Part shown: one piece after another, positions 18,418-26,628 of the stretch | Layout: each line of letters starts with the position of its first letter | How positions within the stretch are numbered: position 1 is the first letter of the stretch | Assembly (NCBI GenBank): GCA_029259935.1 | Contig: JAJDEH010000265.1 | Coordinates: 24,472-88,471, forward strand | DNA: 64,000 nt | Direction: 5' to 3' | DNA from: Planctomycetota bacterium | GTDB taxonomy: Bacteria > Planctomycetota > Planctomycetia > Pirellulales > Pirellulaceae | Translations under genes and position numbers: made by a program | The notes under the pieces: generated by a model | Databases searched by the model: none | What the model was told of the DNA's origin: nothing | Seen by the model: the letters and a program-made list of their open reading frames with translations, nothing else

Positions 18418-18567
18418 AGAGTCCCCTGCTGAAGAAGCTAACGGTTCGACCGCAGCCCGGCGTCACGACATTTCGTTGTTTGGCAGGAGAGTCCGGGCTA
18501 CGATCGAAAGCTCCAGCGGCGATTGAAGCGGCAATCAACGACATCCACTGAAATCCAGCTCGAATCT
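18418..18567 (+). pseudogene. RAYT C-terminal remnant
   Basis: The sequence from CCCCTGCTGAAGAAGCTAAC through ACGATCGAAAGCTCCAG to GCAATCAACGACATCCACTG matches the intact RAYT gene at about 19660-19810, with many substitutions and a small deletion. The tyrosine codon of the active-site block is changed. It is more diverged than the remnant at 16565-16930, so it is an older copy or a different subfamily. Confidence 0.8.
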
Positions 18568-18655
18568 GGGGGCATCCTGGCGTTTTTTCACCTATAAAGG
18601 TAGCTCCACCTTTCATGATGAACACCTTTCCATTAGCCGGCACCAAAAGGCAAGA

Positions 18656-19174
18656 ATGATGCAAGATGTCCAACGCGGTTCCGGACGTTCATTTCAGTTT
18701 CGATTGAGTACGCTGTTGCTATTCACGTTGCTAAGTTGCCTTGTTCTGGCGATGGTGATTCAAGGGCAGATGCTGCGGCGCCAATTCAGAAACGAGTTGC
18801 TTTCACTCAGAAGCGAGCTGCTTTCACTTCGAATTGACCAAGCCGAGGAGATCGTCAACACCCATCTCGCATTGGTGGAGGAAAGGCTCCAATCGTCATC
18901 CCTGATGGACAGTGTGCTGGGTGGTGAAGAGGATCGCGACCGTCATGGCCGGCTTCGTATCAAGACCAAATGGAATTTCTCATTCGACGACCGAAGCGAC
19001 ATTCAGTCGATCAGGGGCGAGATTATTGAGTGTTTACGCCCGCTCTTTTTCTTGGAGCGGCGTTGGGAGCATGCTCGGTGGAATTGGGATGTCGAACATA
19101 CGGTCGACTTCAAAGAAGATAAGAACCACGGCGTCATCAGCCTAACGGTACAGTACTACCAAGGCGGCTTGTAG
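18656..19174 (+). CDS. Hypothetical membrane-anchored protein
   Basis: A 172-aa protein with one N-terminal membrane helix (about residues 18-40, LSTLLLFTLLSCLVLAMVI) after the motif FQFRLSTLLL, a leader type common in planctomycete proteins of unknown role. The exposed part begins with a short repeated coiled helix (NELLSLRSELLSLR) and ends in a soluble domain with no family resemblance I can name. AAGGCAAGA precedes the double ATG. It stands between two RAYT copies with no partner gene. Confidence 0.6.
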   Translation: MMQDVQRGSGRSFQFRLSTLLLFTLLSCLVLAMVIQGQMLRRQFRNELLSLRSELLSLRIDQAEEIVNTHLALVEERLQSSSLMDSVLGGEEDRDRHGRLRIKTKWNFSFDDRSDIQSIRGEIIECLRPLFFLERRWEHARWNWDVEHTVDFKEDKNHGVISLTVQYYQGGL

Positions 19175-19257
19175 TCGATTGCGTGGTCCACTAACTAAGC
19201 GACGACGAGAATTGGCGATGTAAAAAACTCTTCGTACCCTGCAGCGTGTATCACAAG

Positions 19258-19291
19258 CGCTCGGGTGCCACTGCTGGCTCGTCCAGCAGTG
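19258..19291. repeat. REP element, left flank of RAYT
   Basis: GGGTGCCACTGCTGG, loop CTCGT, arm CCAGCAGTG. It is the mirror of the element at 19952-19985, so the transposase gene lies between two inverted REPs. Confidence 0.85.
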
Positions 19292-19357
19292 CCCTTCCCG
19301 ACCGGCCAAGCACCAAAATTGGGTGACACAGCCTTGACGGTCGGTGACAATGGCGGG

Positions 19358-19933
19358 ATGCCTCATCGAAAAACGGTCAAACATTACGAAGACAGCCTTT
19401 CGGTGCATGAACTGACATTTTCATGTTACCGGCGAATGCCATTGCTGACGAACGACGTTTGGCGAAGAATGCTTTGCGAATCGATCACGGCAGCAACCAT
19501 CAGGCACCGATTCGACTTGTTGGCTTTTGTTTTGATGCCCGAGCACGTGCATTTGCTCGCTCTGCCCCGGCACGCCATCAGCCGAATCTCGAAGTTGTTA
19601 TTTGCCATCAAGCGACCGTTCTCCCATCGAATCAAGCAGCTTCTGATCAAAGCCAACAGCCCCCTGCTCAAAAAGTTAACGGTTCGACAGCGGCCCGGTG
19701 TCACGACGTTTCGTTTTTGGCAAGAAGGTCCAGGCTACGATCGTAACCTGGAAACTCGAAAGGCGATTGAGGCGGCAATCAACTACATCCACTTGAATCC
19801 AGTTCGAAGGGGGTTGTGCGAGACGGCCATCGAGTGGAAATGGTCAAGCGCTCGTCACTACCATCAGACCGACCTGCCAGTCGATCCAAATCTTCCAAGA
19901 ATCGACAAGATACTCGCCGAGTTGGTGGAGTAG
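19358..19933 (+). CDS. REP-associated tyrosine transposase (RAYT, Y1/IS200-like)
   Basis: A 191-aa single-strand DNA transposase of the IS200/IS605-like RAYT group, which nicks and joins REP hairpins. The metal-binding HUH motif is MPEHVHLL (His63, His65) and the catalytic tyrosine is Tyr143 in NYIHLNPVRRGL, the RAYT-type block. The C-terminus WKWSSARHYH is also typical. The start at 19358 (MPHRKTVK) matches family length. The gene is intact and sits between inverted copies of the same REP. Two decayed copies lie within 3 kb upstream. Confidence 0.92.
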   Translation: MPHRKTVKHYEDSLSVHELTFSCYRRMPLLTNDVWRRMLCESITAATIRHRFDLLAFVLMPEHVHLLALPRHAISRISKLLFAIKRPFSHRIKQLLIKANSPLLKKLTVRQRPGVTTFRFWQEGPGYDRNLETRKAIEAAINYIHLNPVRRGLCETAIEWKWSSARHYHQTDLPVDPNLPRIDKILAELVE

Positions 19934-19951
19934 TGGTTGCCGCGAAAAAGA

Positions 19952-19985
19952 CACTGCTGGACCAGCCAGCAGTGGCACCCGAGCG
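19952..19985. repeat. REP element, right flank of RAYT
   Basis: CACTGCTGG, loop ACCAG, CCAGCAGTGGCACCCGAGCG: the reverse complement of the left-flank element apart from the loop. It ends 65 bases before the stop codon of the ABC-3C ATPase gene. Confidence 0.85.
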
Positions 19986-20050
19986 ACGTTGACCATGAAA
20001 ACAAGGGTAGAAATGCACTCGATTTGACGAATTGCCAGCATCCTTCATAC

Positions 20051-21988
20051 TCACTGTCTCGGCCAGTCTGATGGAACCAACGCCTTTCCACCTCGCCAGA
20101 CCTCGACAACCGAGCTGGCAAACCACTCCTTGTTGCTCGAAATGTGCTCTGTCAGAATGATCTGTACGTCAGTGCTCGCATGACAGAAGTCATACAATTG
20201 CTTGATCATCAACAAGACCTGCTCCCGGTCTTCGTCGACGAGATCATCTTCCGTCCGGTCTGGGTCTTCTTGGCTTTCATTCGAAAAGAAGGGTTGGGAA
20301 ACTTGATCACAGATAACGAACCTTGGGACCGGCCGGTCGTTTTTTGAGAACCAGTCTTGCAGTGCCAGCACTGATGCAAGATGGTATCCCACCCAGTTCT
20401 TTTGAGCTCCAATTCGCTCCAGCGTGACGGTTTGCAGGCCGATCGTGAAACGCAGCATCAACTCCTTCAAGTCGAAGGTGAGCGGAATGTCAGATTGAGC
20501 CAATTTCATCGCAATCGCATACCTGGAAACGACAGCAGATATACTCGTCTCAGCGGCCCGCATCTTTTCGGCTATCGCTTCGTCATCAAACTCAGCGGCA
20601 AGAGCCTTCATCTCACGTTCCAACTTTCGCCTTCTCGGCCCTTCACTGGAAGCCGTCGCGTCACTGCGGATCGACGCAAGCATTTCAGCGGCACGGCCTG
20701 AGATCCTAGCACGACGAAGAGCAGCACGCTCGCTTTTTTGAAGCGCTTGACGAGTGGAGATGATTGCGTAGATCGACCGCTTTAACGTCTCAATGTGTTG
20801 CTTCGTCACATCGCATTCGTGCCGCCGTTCTTGCAAATACTTTGAGAGGCGCGGCCGCTGTCTCTCCGCCGCGTTGAGTTGCTCATTGAGCCTTTGAGAC
20901 GACTCAATGACTTGACGAACCACTTCACTCTCAGATTTCAATTGGGTTTCACAGATCGGGCAGATAGATGCAGACGGCTGCTCTCCGAACAGGGAGAGCA
21001 GCTTCGTGCGACTGTCTTGTCTTGCACCCTCGTCGGCAAAGCTGGAGGCCCTGATCGAGAATGCCTCTGCCGACTCAAGTTGCGTCTCCGCAGCTGATAG
21101 CCGTTTCTGCGCCTCCGATAGTTCCGCTCGCAGTCGTGATAGCTCTTCACCATCGGCGCCCACCGCTGCCTCCTCAGTCTCGGTCCAAGCGGATATCTCT
21201 TCCACAAGCTCCAGTGCAGCTTCCGGATCTGATGGGACGTCATTGACAACGTGCATACCGGCGTCGACGGCGTCTGAACGAAGCGCGGAAGCGTCTTGAA
21301 CTACACGAGCGGCTCGCGTGGCTGCTCGTTCCTCCTTGCCCAGAAGCAGTTTTAATTCGTGACGAATCTGCCGAAGTCGTTCTCGCTGCTGCGAAAATTC
21401 TTCTCCGACGACTCCCAAGAAGTAGGGCATGCAGTCGCGCAGATGGAGTTTCTCGAAGTAATCATCAGTGCCATAAAGAAGCTGAGTTTCACTTGCCAGA
21501 ATACTCTGGGGTTGGAGTAGCAGGTCGCGTGCGTGCTTTATATTCGGGCGAATCGGATCTGTCGTTCTCCCAGCTTCTGGAGCGGTCTCAACATCACTGA
21601 TACCCGCGAAGGAAGTTAAAGTGTCCACGACACCATCCACGTTCGTATTTAGCAGCAAGTCCGAATACTCTGGTGGCTCGTCAACTCCGCGAAGGAGACA
21701 GGCTCCTGTATGGGATTTTTGGCCATCTGGAAGTCTTGGACGAGCCACGAACACGCGTTTCCCATCTTTCACAAACAGCACACCAAACCAGCTGCAACTG
21801 TCGTGGATGATATCGACGGGAATGCGATAGGTTGTGGCGCCAAGGCAATAGTCGATGACTCTCAGCAAAGTCGTCTTCCCGGTCTCAGATCGCCCTGTAA
21901 TGATATTTAGGGCGCTGCTCGCAAAATTCACATCTTTTCTTCGACCATCGTGCGAGTAAATGCTGAGTGACTGAATTTGGAAACTCAT
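20051..21988 (-). CDS. ABC-3C system ATPase, DUF3732 (Rad50/SMC-like)
   Basis: A 645-aa SMC/Rad50-type ATPase of the DUF3732 family, the motor of ABC three-component (ABC-3C) conflict systems. Walker A is GRSETGKTT at about 32-40. A long coiled-coil region fills the centre, with a CPIC zinc-hook-like motif at about 343. Near the C-terminus FVICDQVSQ (about 555) stands where Walker B is expected, with Gln in place of the usual second acidic residue, and TEHISSN (about 612) supplies the switch His. The start overlaps the middle-component stop by 4 bases (ATGA). It is the last gene of the operon. By analogy it should couple nucleic-acid sensing to the partner nuclease. Confidence 0.88.
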   Translation of the reverse strand: MSFQIQSLSIYSHDGRRKDVNFASSALNIITGRSETGKTTLLRVIDYCLGATTYRIPVDIIHDSCSWFGVLFVKDGKRVFVARPRLPDGQKSHTGACLLRGVDEPPEYSDLLLNTNVDGVVDTLTSFAGISDVETAPEAGRTTDPIRPNIKHARDLLLQPQSILASETQLLYGTDDYFEKLHLRDCMPYFLGVVGEEFSQQRERLRQIRHELKLLLGKEERAATRAARVVQDASALRSDAVDAGMHVVNDVPSDPEAALELVEEISAWTETEEAAVGADGEELSRLRAELSEAQKRLSAAETQLESAEAFSIRASSFADEGARQDSRTKLLSLFGEQPSASICPICETQLKSESEVVRQVIESSQRLNEQLNAAERQRPRLSKYLQERRHECDVTKQHIETLKRSIYAIISTRQALQKSERAALRRARISGRAAEMLASIRSDATASSEGPRRRKLEREMKALAAEFDDEAIAEKMRAAETSISAVVSRYAIAMKLAQSDIPLTFDLKELMLRFTIGLQTVTLERIGAQKNWVGYHLASVLALQDWFSKNDRPVPRFVICDQVSQPFFSNESQEDPDRTEDDLVDEDREQVLLMIKQLYDFCHASTDVQIILTEHISSNKEWFASSVVEVWRGGKALVPSDWPRQ

Positions 21989-22512
21989 GGTCTCACTCCG
22001 AAAACAGTGAGAACAGCTGCGACGTCAGAGCTGGACGCCAGCAAACGGCCGGCAACCGGTGCCCTGTCGAGTTCATTTCGCACGTGTTCAGATGAAAGGA
22101 TCAGCGAGGCGAGTTTTTCCGTCAGGGCTTTGTTTGACGCAAATCTGAGGCCCGACGATTCATCCGTTGTGCACACCAAATCATTGGTCTTCAGGAATAC
22201 GAGTCCAGAAGATACGAAACGCTTGAGGGCTGAAATGCGTTGAGGGAAGTCGAACAGAACATCGGCATTCTGCCGTGCCCAGTCTGTTACCTTTCCGACT
22301 TTCGCTGGCAGTCTTTCCCGGCAGTGGTCGACACAAACGAGAGGGAAAGCGAGAAAGGGAAAATAAATGGGCATGGGCGAGTGTGACTTTGATTGGTACG
22401 CGCGACCACTCAGATAGATTAGCGTACCCACATACGCTGGGTTGTACAGGTTAAGCAACTCATCTGGATAGGCCACATCTGCCAATAGGTCGGAAAGTAG
22501 CATGGTGTTCAC
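21985..22512 (-). CDS. ABC-3C system middle component (MC3/DUF6521-like)
   Basis: A 175-aa protein matching the middle component of ABC-3C systems. The opening LYNPAYVGTLIYLSGRAY, then MPIYFPFLAFPLVCVDHCRERLP, are the family's recognisable blocks (NPAyvg, mPLpLlflvLPlvLh). The family forms a bridge between the ATPase and the effector-bearing third protein, with no catalytic residues of its own. Both ends overlap the neighbours by 4 bases, which implies coupled translation and fixed stoichiometry. Confidence 0.85.
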   Translation of the reverse strand: MNTMLLSDLLADVAYPDELLNLYNPAYVGTLIYLSGRAYQSKSHSPMPIYFPFLAFPLVCVDHCRERLPAKVGKVTDWARQNADVLFDFPQRISALKRFVSSGLVFLKTNDLVCTTDESSGLRFASNKALTEKLASLILSSEHVRNELDRAPVAGRLLASSSDVAAVLTVFGVRP

Positions 22513-23708
22513 TCGCGCGAATGCGTCTGCTCTTCAAGCAAAGTGGTATATCGGGGATGCCATCCAACGAATCGACGATCTGCCAGCATGTGGTACGAAC
22601 CACGGATTAAATACGGCTCCACAAAAGATTGCCGGACGTAGAGCTGTGCAGAACTCGGCGCGTTCTCTTCGACCCACCGATAGACCTTCGTCGCTTCTTT
22701 AATTTCGCACATTTCGTCAGCATGTTCTGAATTCAGACGAGCAGCTTCATAACGGATTTCCCACTCGCCGATCAGACGTCTGTCAAACTTCGGAAGTTCC
22801 TTCACAGCGAGAAGCCCCTCACGGGACCACTTGGATCGTTGAGTCAAAGCCTGGAAGTGTTCAGTCTGAGCGCGTCGCACCTTACTGGGTGCAGCGTCAA
22901 TGAGCCGCAACTGACGCACAAAACATCGACAATCGTCATCTGAGAGCTCACTTTCGGGTACCGCTGTTTCGTCCAGATCGGGCAAGTAATCCTGCACGAG
23001 ACGGTCCCGAACTACGGTCGATTGATTTCGTATCTCTTGAGCAGTAATCTGCTGATCTGCCTCTCCCGTCATTCCTTGGATCACGCGATCATAGAACCAG
23101 CCTTCTAGATACTGGCGGTGAGTGGTGAGTGTTTCTGGCCGAGAAGATATCGCCAAGAGTTGCTCAATTTCAGCCGCTGCCTCAACGATGTTCGTAGCTT
23201 CGTCAACGACAGTCAGCCGTTCAAGCAACATGATTTGTTGACTATGTGACAAGCTATCGAGTTTTCCTGCATTCCTCTGAATGACGGAGTTGGTGCTTGA
23301 TGAGGCCGCCTCAGAGAGTTCAGTGAGAGCCTTCTGTTCGTTTCGATCGCGAAACCTGAGATGCGAAAGGGGGCTTCGTGTACTGACTCGCCCAGTGGTA
23401 TGCAGGAAGAGCGTCAAGTCTTCGAGGTCGACGGCCCCTGCCGAAAACTTTGACGCCCAGTTTCCTAGCGTCTTCCAGACGTCGACTGAGCTGGCCCCCA
23501 AACTCGCCTTCCTAACGAGCGAATGCTTGAGTTGGTGAAGAGCCCTAGGCTGACCTGAAGGGGTTGCGAACGATACATCATCCAAGAATTCAATCGCGAC
23601 AGCCTCCGACGGGTCACGCAACTTAAGTCCTCCGAGGAGCCCAAAGCGAACTTGGTGCAAATACCCGAGGAATGAGTCTGTCGCTTCGTCGTGGAATTCG
23701 TCGGGCAT
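22509..23708 (-). CDS. ABC-3C system third component with Cap4-like nuclease domain
   Basis: A 399-aa protein, first gene of the ABC-3C operon. The N-terminus (about 10-110) has FLGYLHQVRFGLLGGLK, then AIEFLDDVSF and RALHQLKHS, matching the E-D-QxK active-site pattern of the restriction-endonuclease fold seen in Cap4/DUF4297-type effectors. The C-terminal half is helical and would bind the middle component. In ABC-3C systems this protein carries the effector, so the expected activity is cutting DNA once the ATPase is activated. The start at 23708 gives a complete N-terminal domain; a clear ribosome site is not visible. Confidence 0.8.
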   Translation of the reverse strand: MPDEFHDEATDSFLGYLHQVRFGLLGGLKLRDPSEAVAIEFLDDVSFATPSGQPRALHQLKHSLVRKASLGASSVDVWKTLGNWASKFSAGAVDLEDLTLFLHTTGRVSTRSPLSHLRFRDRNEQKALTELSEAASSSTNSVIQRNAGKLDSLSHSQQIMLLERLTVVDEATNIVEAAAEIEQLLAISSRPETLTTHRQYLEGWFYDRVIQGMTGEADQQITAQEIRNQSTVVRDRLVQDYLPDLDETAVPESELSDDDCRCFVRQLRLIDAAPSKVRRAQTEHFQALTQRSKWSREGLLAVKELPKFDRRLIGEWEIRYEAARLNSEHADEMCEIKEATKVYRWVEENAPSSAQLYVRQSFVEPYLIRGSYHMLADRRFVGWHPRYTTLLEEQTHSRE

Positions 23709-23959
23709 CTTAGAAGAATTGATCTCTCGTCGGGGCTGTCCAAGCCAGGGATGAAGTCAGACGACGTGGTGACATCGCGCAGCCATTGCAGATGGAAATC
23801 ACTGAGCCGTGCAGGAATGCTGAGATTCCGCAGTCCATTATCTATCCGGATATTAACAATAGTGTGCGCATGTTGAAAGGACTCGTCGTGGAAATGATGT
23901 TCGCTATCAAGAGGCTCTGCCGACACCAATCACATCGGCCGCGATTCCGAGAGCGAATC
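23709..23959. other. Upstream region of the ABC-3C operon
   Basis: No supported gene. It should contain the ABC-3C promoter; no strong -35/-10 pair could be picked by eye. Confidence 0.4.
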
Positions 23960-24130
23960 CTTGAACGCGCGTCGCTTTCATCGTCTAAAGCCAATTCGGG
24001 CATCGAAGATCGGAAATTCGATGGCTATCAAACGACGAGTCGGTGGATATCGAAATATCGAAAACTTCAAAACCGCAATCTTCTTCTACTGCGGAGGGCT
24101 CAAACTCTACCCACAACAAACCCAGTTGAA
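23960..24130 (+). pseudogene. Transposase C-terminal remnant (ISL3/IS204-like)
   Basis: In the plus frame the peptide KRRVGGYRNIENFKTAIFF followed by YCGGLKLYP resembles the C-terminal end of ISL3/IS204-type transposases, where a basic KRRxxGFRN block precedes a conserved F.CGGL.L.P tail. No upstream catalytic domain remains in frame. It lies between the ABC-3C operon and the Septu-like pair. The match is from memory of the family, so confidence is moderate. Confidence 0.4.
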
Positions 24131-24153
24131 TCAAAACGAAGCCGATCACCTAC

Positions 24154-24960
24154 CTAAAACGAAACGGCTTCCGGCGCGTCGTCGAACAATGTCTTGATGG
24201 ATGGGTGATACTCCTTTTGGCGAACCATTTCGGCCCACACCGTCGGATGCGGAGCTCGCTGGATGCCTTCACGCAAATTTTTCAATTCGCCGTGGTTAGC
24301 GCCTGCGTTTCGGCGGGTGATGTATTCGCTCAATCTCGCTCGAAAACCGCCGAGCGCGTTCTCTCTCGCTTCGACCAAATAATCGCGTTCATTCAATCGA
24401 AGCACTTCAATCGTATAGTTGGCTCGCAAATCGTCCACGCTTCCAACCGTCGCGATCGATGTAAACTGAAACGTATTTCGCAAGTCCAACATCATGAAAT
24501 CCAGCGGGTTCTCTCGACGGGGATCAATCAATGCCATATCTCCTCTGGCAGGTGCCACGATCGCTCCGCCTCGCGGACGAGTGACGTCCACTAGTTGCGA
24601 ACTACCATCAATGATCGAAAATCGGTTATTCTTTGGTCCATTGCAAGGACCACAAGCGTAGAAGTAATTGTTCCACGCGAACACGACTTCCGGATAGAGA
24701 TCTTTGGGGCGAAAGTGTTCGACTTCATCCGCCACCGAATCTTCGCAGTACATGCAGCGGCGCGACCCGCTGCACATTTCCACGAGCTTCGACTTTACGG
24801 TGTTGAAGGTGGCGTTGTCGTTTCGGTTTCGCCGCGGAAATTTTCGCTTCGCCTCAGCGACTTGGGCGGCATAGTTTCCAGCATCATCAACTTCTTTCTG
24901 ATACTCTTTCAGCTTTTCGCGTGCCGTGCCCGGCAGCCGTTTGTTGGTAAGCTTCAGCAT
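24154..24960 (-). CDS. ptuB: HNH endonuclease, PtuB-like (Septu-type)
   Basis: A 268-aa HNH nuclease. The catalytic core is CMYCEDSVADEVEHFRPK (Cys69, Cys72, His82), WNNYFYACGPCNGPKNNRF (Asn97-Asn98, Cys103, Cys106, Asn107), a zinc-stabilised HNH of the type found next to AAA ATPases in Septu and retron-linked pairs. The rest is a helical C-terminal domain. The gene starts 3 bases after the ATPase stop codon, so it is second in a two-gene operon. The expected role is nucleic-acid cleavage on infection, restrained or directed by the ATPase. The symbol is by analogy. Confidence 0.8.
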   Translation of the reverse strand: MLKLTNKRLPGTAREKLKEYQKEVDDAGNYAAQVAEAKRKFPRRNRNDNATFNTVKSKLVEMCSGSRRCMYCEDSVADEVEHFRPKDLYPEVVFAWNNYFYACGPCNGPKNNRFSIIDGSSQLVDVTRPRGGAIVAPARGDMALIDPRRENPLDFMMLDLRNTFQFTSIATVGSVDDLRANYTIEVLRLNERDYLVEARENALGGFRARLSEYITRRNAGANHGELKNLREGIQRAPHPTVWAEMVRQKEYHPSIKTLFDDAPEAVSF

Positions 24961-24963
24961 CGG

Positions 24964-26250
24964 CTACTCCATGTCGGACGCCGCGGTGGGCAAGGTTGAA
25001 CGCAGGCCCGCTTGTTCGGATCTCTCGGACTGGCTCAGCCCATTCATGATCTCCTTGTTGTTCAACTCGGCGAGCCGCCGATGCTTCTGCCGCGATGAGT
25101 CTGATCGCGTCAGTGCCGCTTCGCGTCCGAAGGCTTCGGTGCCGTAGGCGTCCAATACATTCCCGAATATAAGCCGATTCAAGTCTTCACCCTTCAGCAT
25201 CTCCCCCTTCCCTTCCGTGCCTGCACGTGGCAAGACAAAGATGGTGCCGTTTTCGGCGGACTGGCAGACCAAGGGGCTGTGCGTTGAGACAATGAACTGC
25301 ACGTTGGGAAAATGCTGGCAAAACCAGCGCCCGATTTTCTGCTGCCACGTGGGGTGCAGGTGGGCATCAATCTCGTCAATGACCACGACGCCGCTTGGCA
25401 CGACGGTACCGCCATCGTCACTGAAAACATGCTCCGGTCCGAATTCGGCGGCGATTTGCCGAATCAACTCGAAGGTAAGGCTCAGGATGCTTCGATAACC
25501 GTCACTTAGTTCTTCGACTGGGATATCAATTCCGTTGGCATCGTTGAATATCACCGCCTTGGAACTGACTTCTTCAAGCGTCACACTCGACGGGAGGAAG
25601 TCACTTTGATTTAGGAATGTTCGAACTTTCTCTAGTAGCGAACCTTCGACATCGTTTTCCAGAGACTTGAATTTCAGCGATCGCAACCATTCAAGACACT
25701 CGGTCAACGCCACTCGTTCATCGAATAGCGAAAGGTGCCTCGCCAAACGCGGCATGCTGTAGAACATTTTTTCCGAACGAGCGTCACCACCGGCGAACCG
25801 TCGAAAGGGACCGTACGACGCAGCGAACCAGCCCTTGCCACCGTTCCAAACGTGACGCTTCGGATTGGGAGTTGCCTTCGTGTTCCTAAGCTCGACATTT
25901 TCGTCGCCGTCCAAACGCTCAAACTTCACGCCCAACTTTAGGAGAGCGTTGGCTGCCGGCGTCTTTCCTTTTCCTGAAAACTGATCGTCCGTCTTGCGAA
26001 AGACGATCTCTACATCTATTTCGCCTGACTTCTGTCCGCGAGTCAGCCAGTCGTTCCAAGGTTGTCGCAAGCCACTTGCTTCAGACGCTCCAACCAAGGC
26101 GAGGCTGATCGCTTTTAGGAAACTCGATTTGCCCGACCCGTTGTCGCCAAGGATGACGTGCCAGCCCGCGGCCCTTGACGCGGGAATTGCATATGTCAGC
26201 TTGCGGATCGATCGAACGTTCGTGATGGTTGCCTTGCGAATGTGCATCAA
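24964..26250 (-). CDS. ptuA: AAA/ABC-type ATPase, PtuA-like (Septu-type)
   Basis: A 428-aa ABC-type ATPase of the AAA_15/AAA_21 style. Walker A is GDNGSGKSS at about 35-43, the ABC signature is LSDGYRS (about 247), Walker B is VVVIDEIDAHLHP (about 288) and the switch His lies in STHSPLV. It lacks a long coiled coil, unlike the ABC-3C ATPase nearby, and matches the PtuA type that works with an HNH partner. It is first in the two-gene operon. Other AAA plus HNH defence pairs share this look, so the Septu label is likely rather than certain. Confidence 0.78.
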   Translation of the reverse strand: MMHIRKATITNVRSIRKLTYAIPASRAAGWHVILGDNGSGKSSFLKAISLALVGASEASGLRQPWNDWLTRGQKSGEIDVEIVFRKTDDQFSGKGKTPAANALLKLGVKFERLDGDENVELRNTKATPNPKRHVWNGGKGWFAASYGPFRRFAGGDARSEKMFYSMPRLARHLSLFDERVALTECLEWLRSLKFKSLENDVEGSLLEKVRTFLNQSDFLPSSVTLEEVSSKAVIFNDANGIDIPVEELSDGYRSILSLTFELIRQIAAEFGPEHVFSDDGGTVVPSGVVVIDEIDAHLHPTWQQKIGRWFCQHFPNVQFIVSTHSPLVCQSAENGTIFVLPRAGTEGKGEMLKGEDLNRLIFGNVLDAYGTEAFGREAALTRSDSSRQKHRRLAELNNKEIMNGLSQSERSEQAGLRSTLPTAASDME

Positions 26251-26628
26251 TTTCTCTCAAACAACGAAGTATTGGGGCGCGTTCATTCTAAGAGGAGACA
26301 CTCCCTAACGACAGCCAACGTTGCAGTGAGTTTGAACCGATCTCTTTCTTCGCCGACTCCTTCGGTTCCGTAGGCGTTTTTCGATTGGGTTAGGGTTCGA
26401 CATGGTCGCGTTAGCGACGGGAATTCTGCATTCTTTATTGCCACCTTGCTTGGCTTTCCGCTTGGCCGTAATCCGAATTTCGCGCGCTAGTGGGGGCAAC
26501 GCGGTCCATAAATGGCGGATGACTGCGTACTCGTGCGATGACAGTCGCCCCTGCAGGCTGCCAGAGCGGGAATTGCCGTTAGCTGTCCCACTCCGAAGCA
26601 GTCTGGGGAAATACTGGCGCGTCGGCGA
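26251..26628. other. Intergenic region with REP-like repeat
   Basis: No supported gene. The promoter of the Septu-like pair should lie here. At 26572-26655 is the second copy of the repeat seen at 12425-12510, with TGTCCCACTCCGAAGCAGTC and GGAGTATCCGGCCCTCGTC blocks; its end overlaps the last codons of the next gene. Confidence 0.5.
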
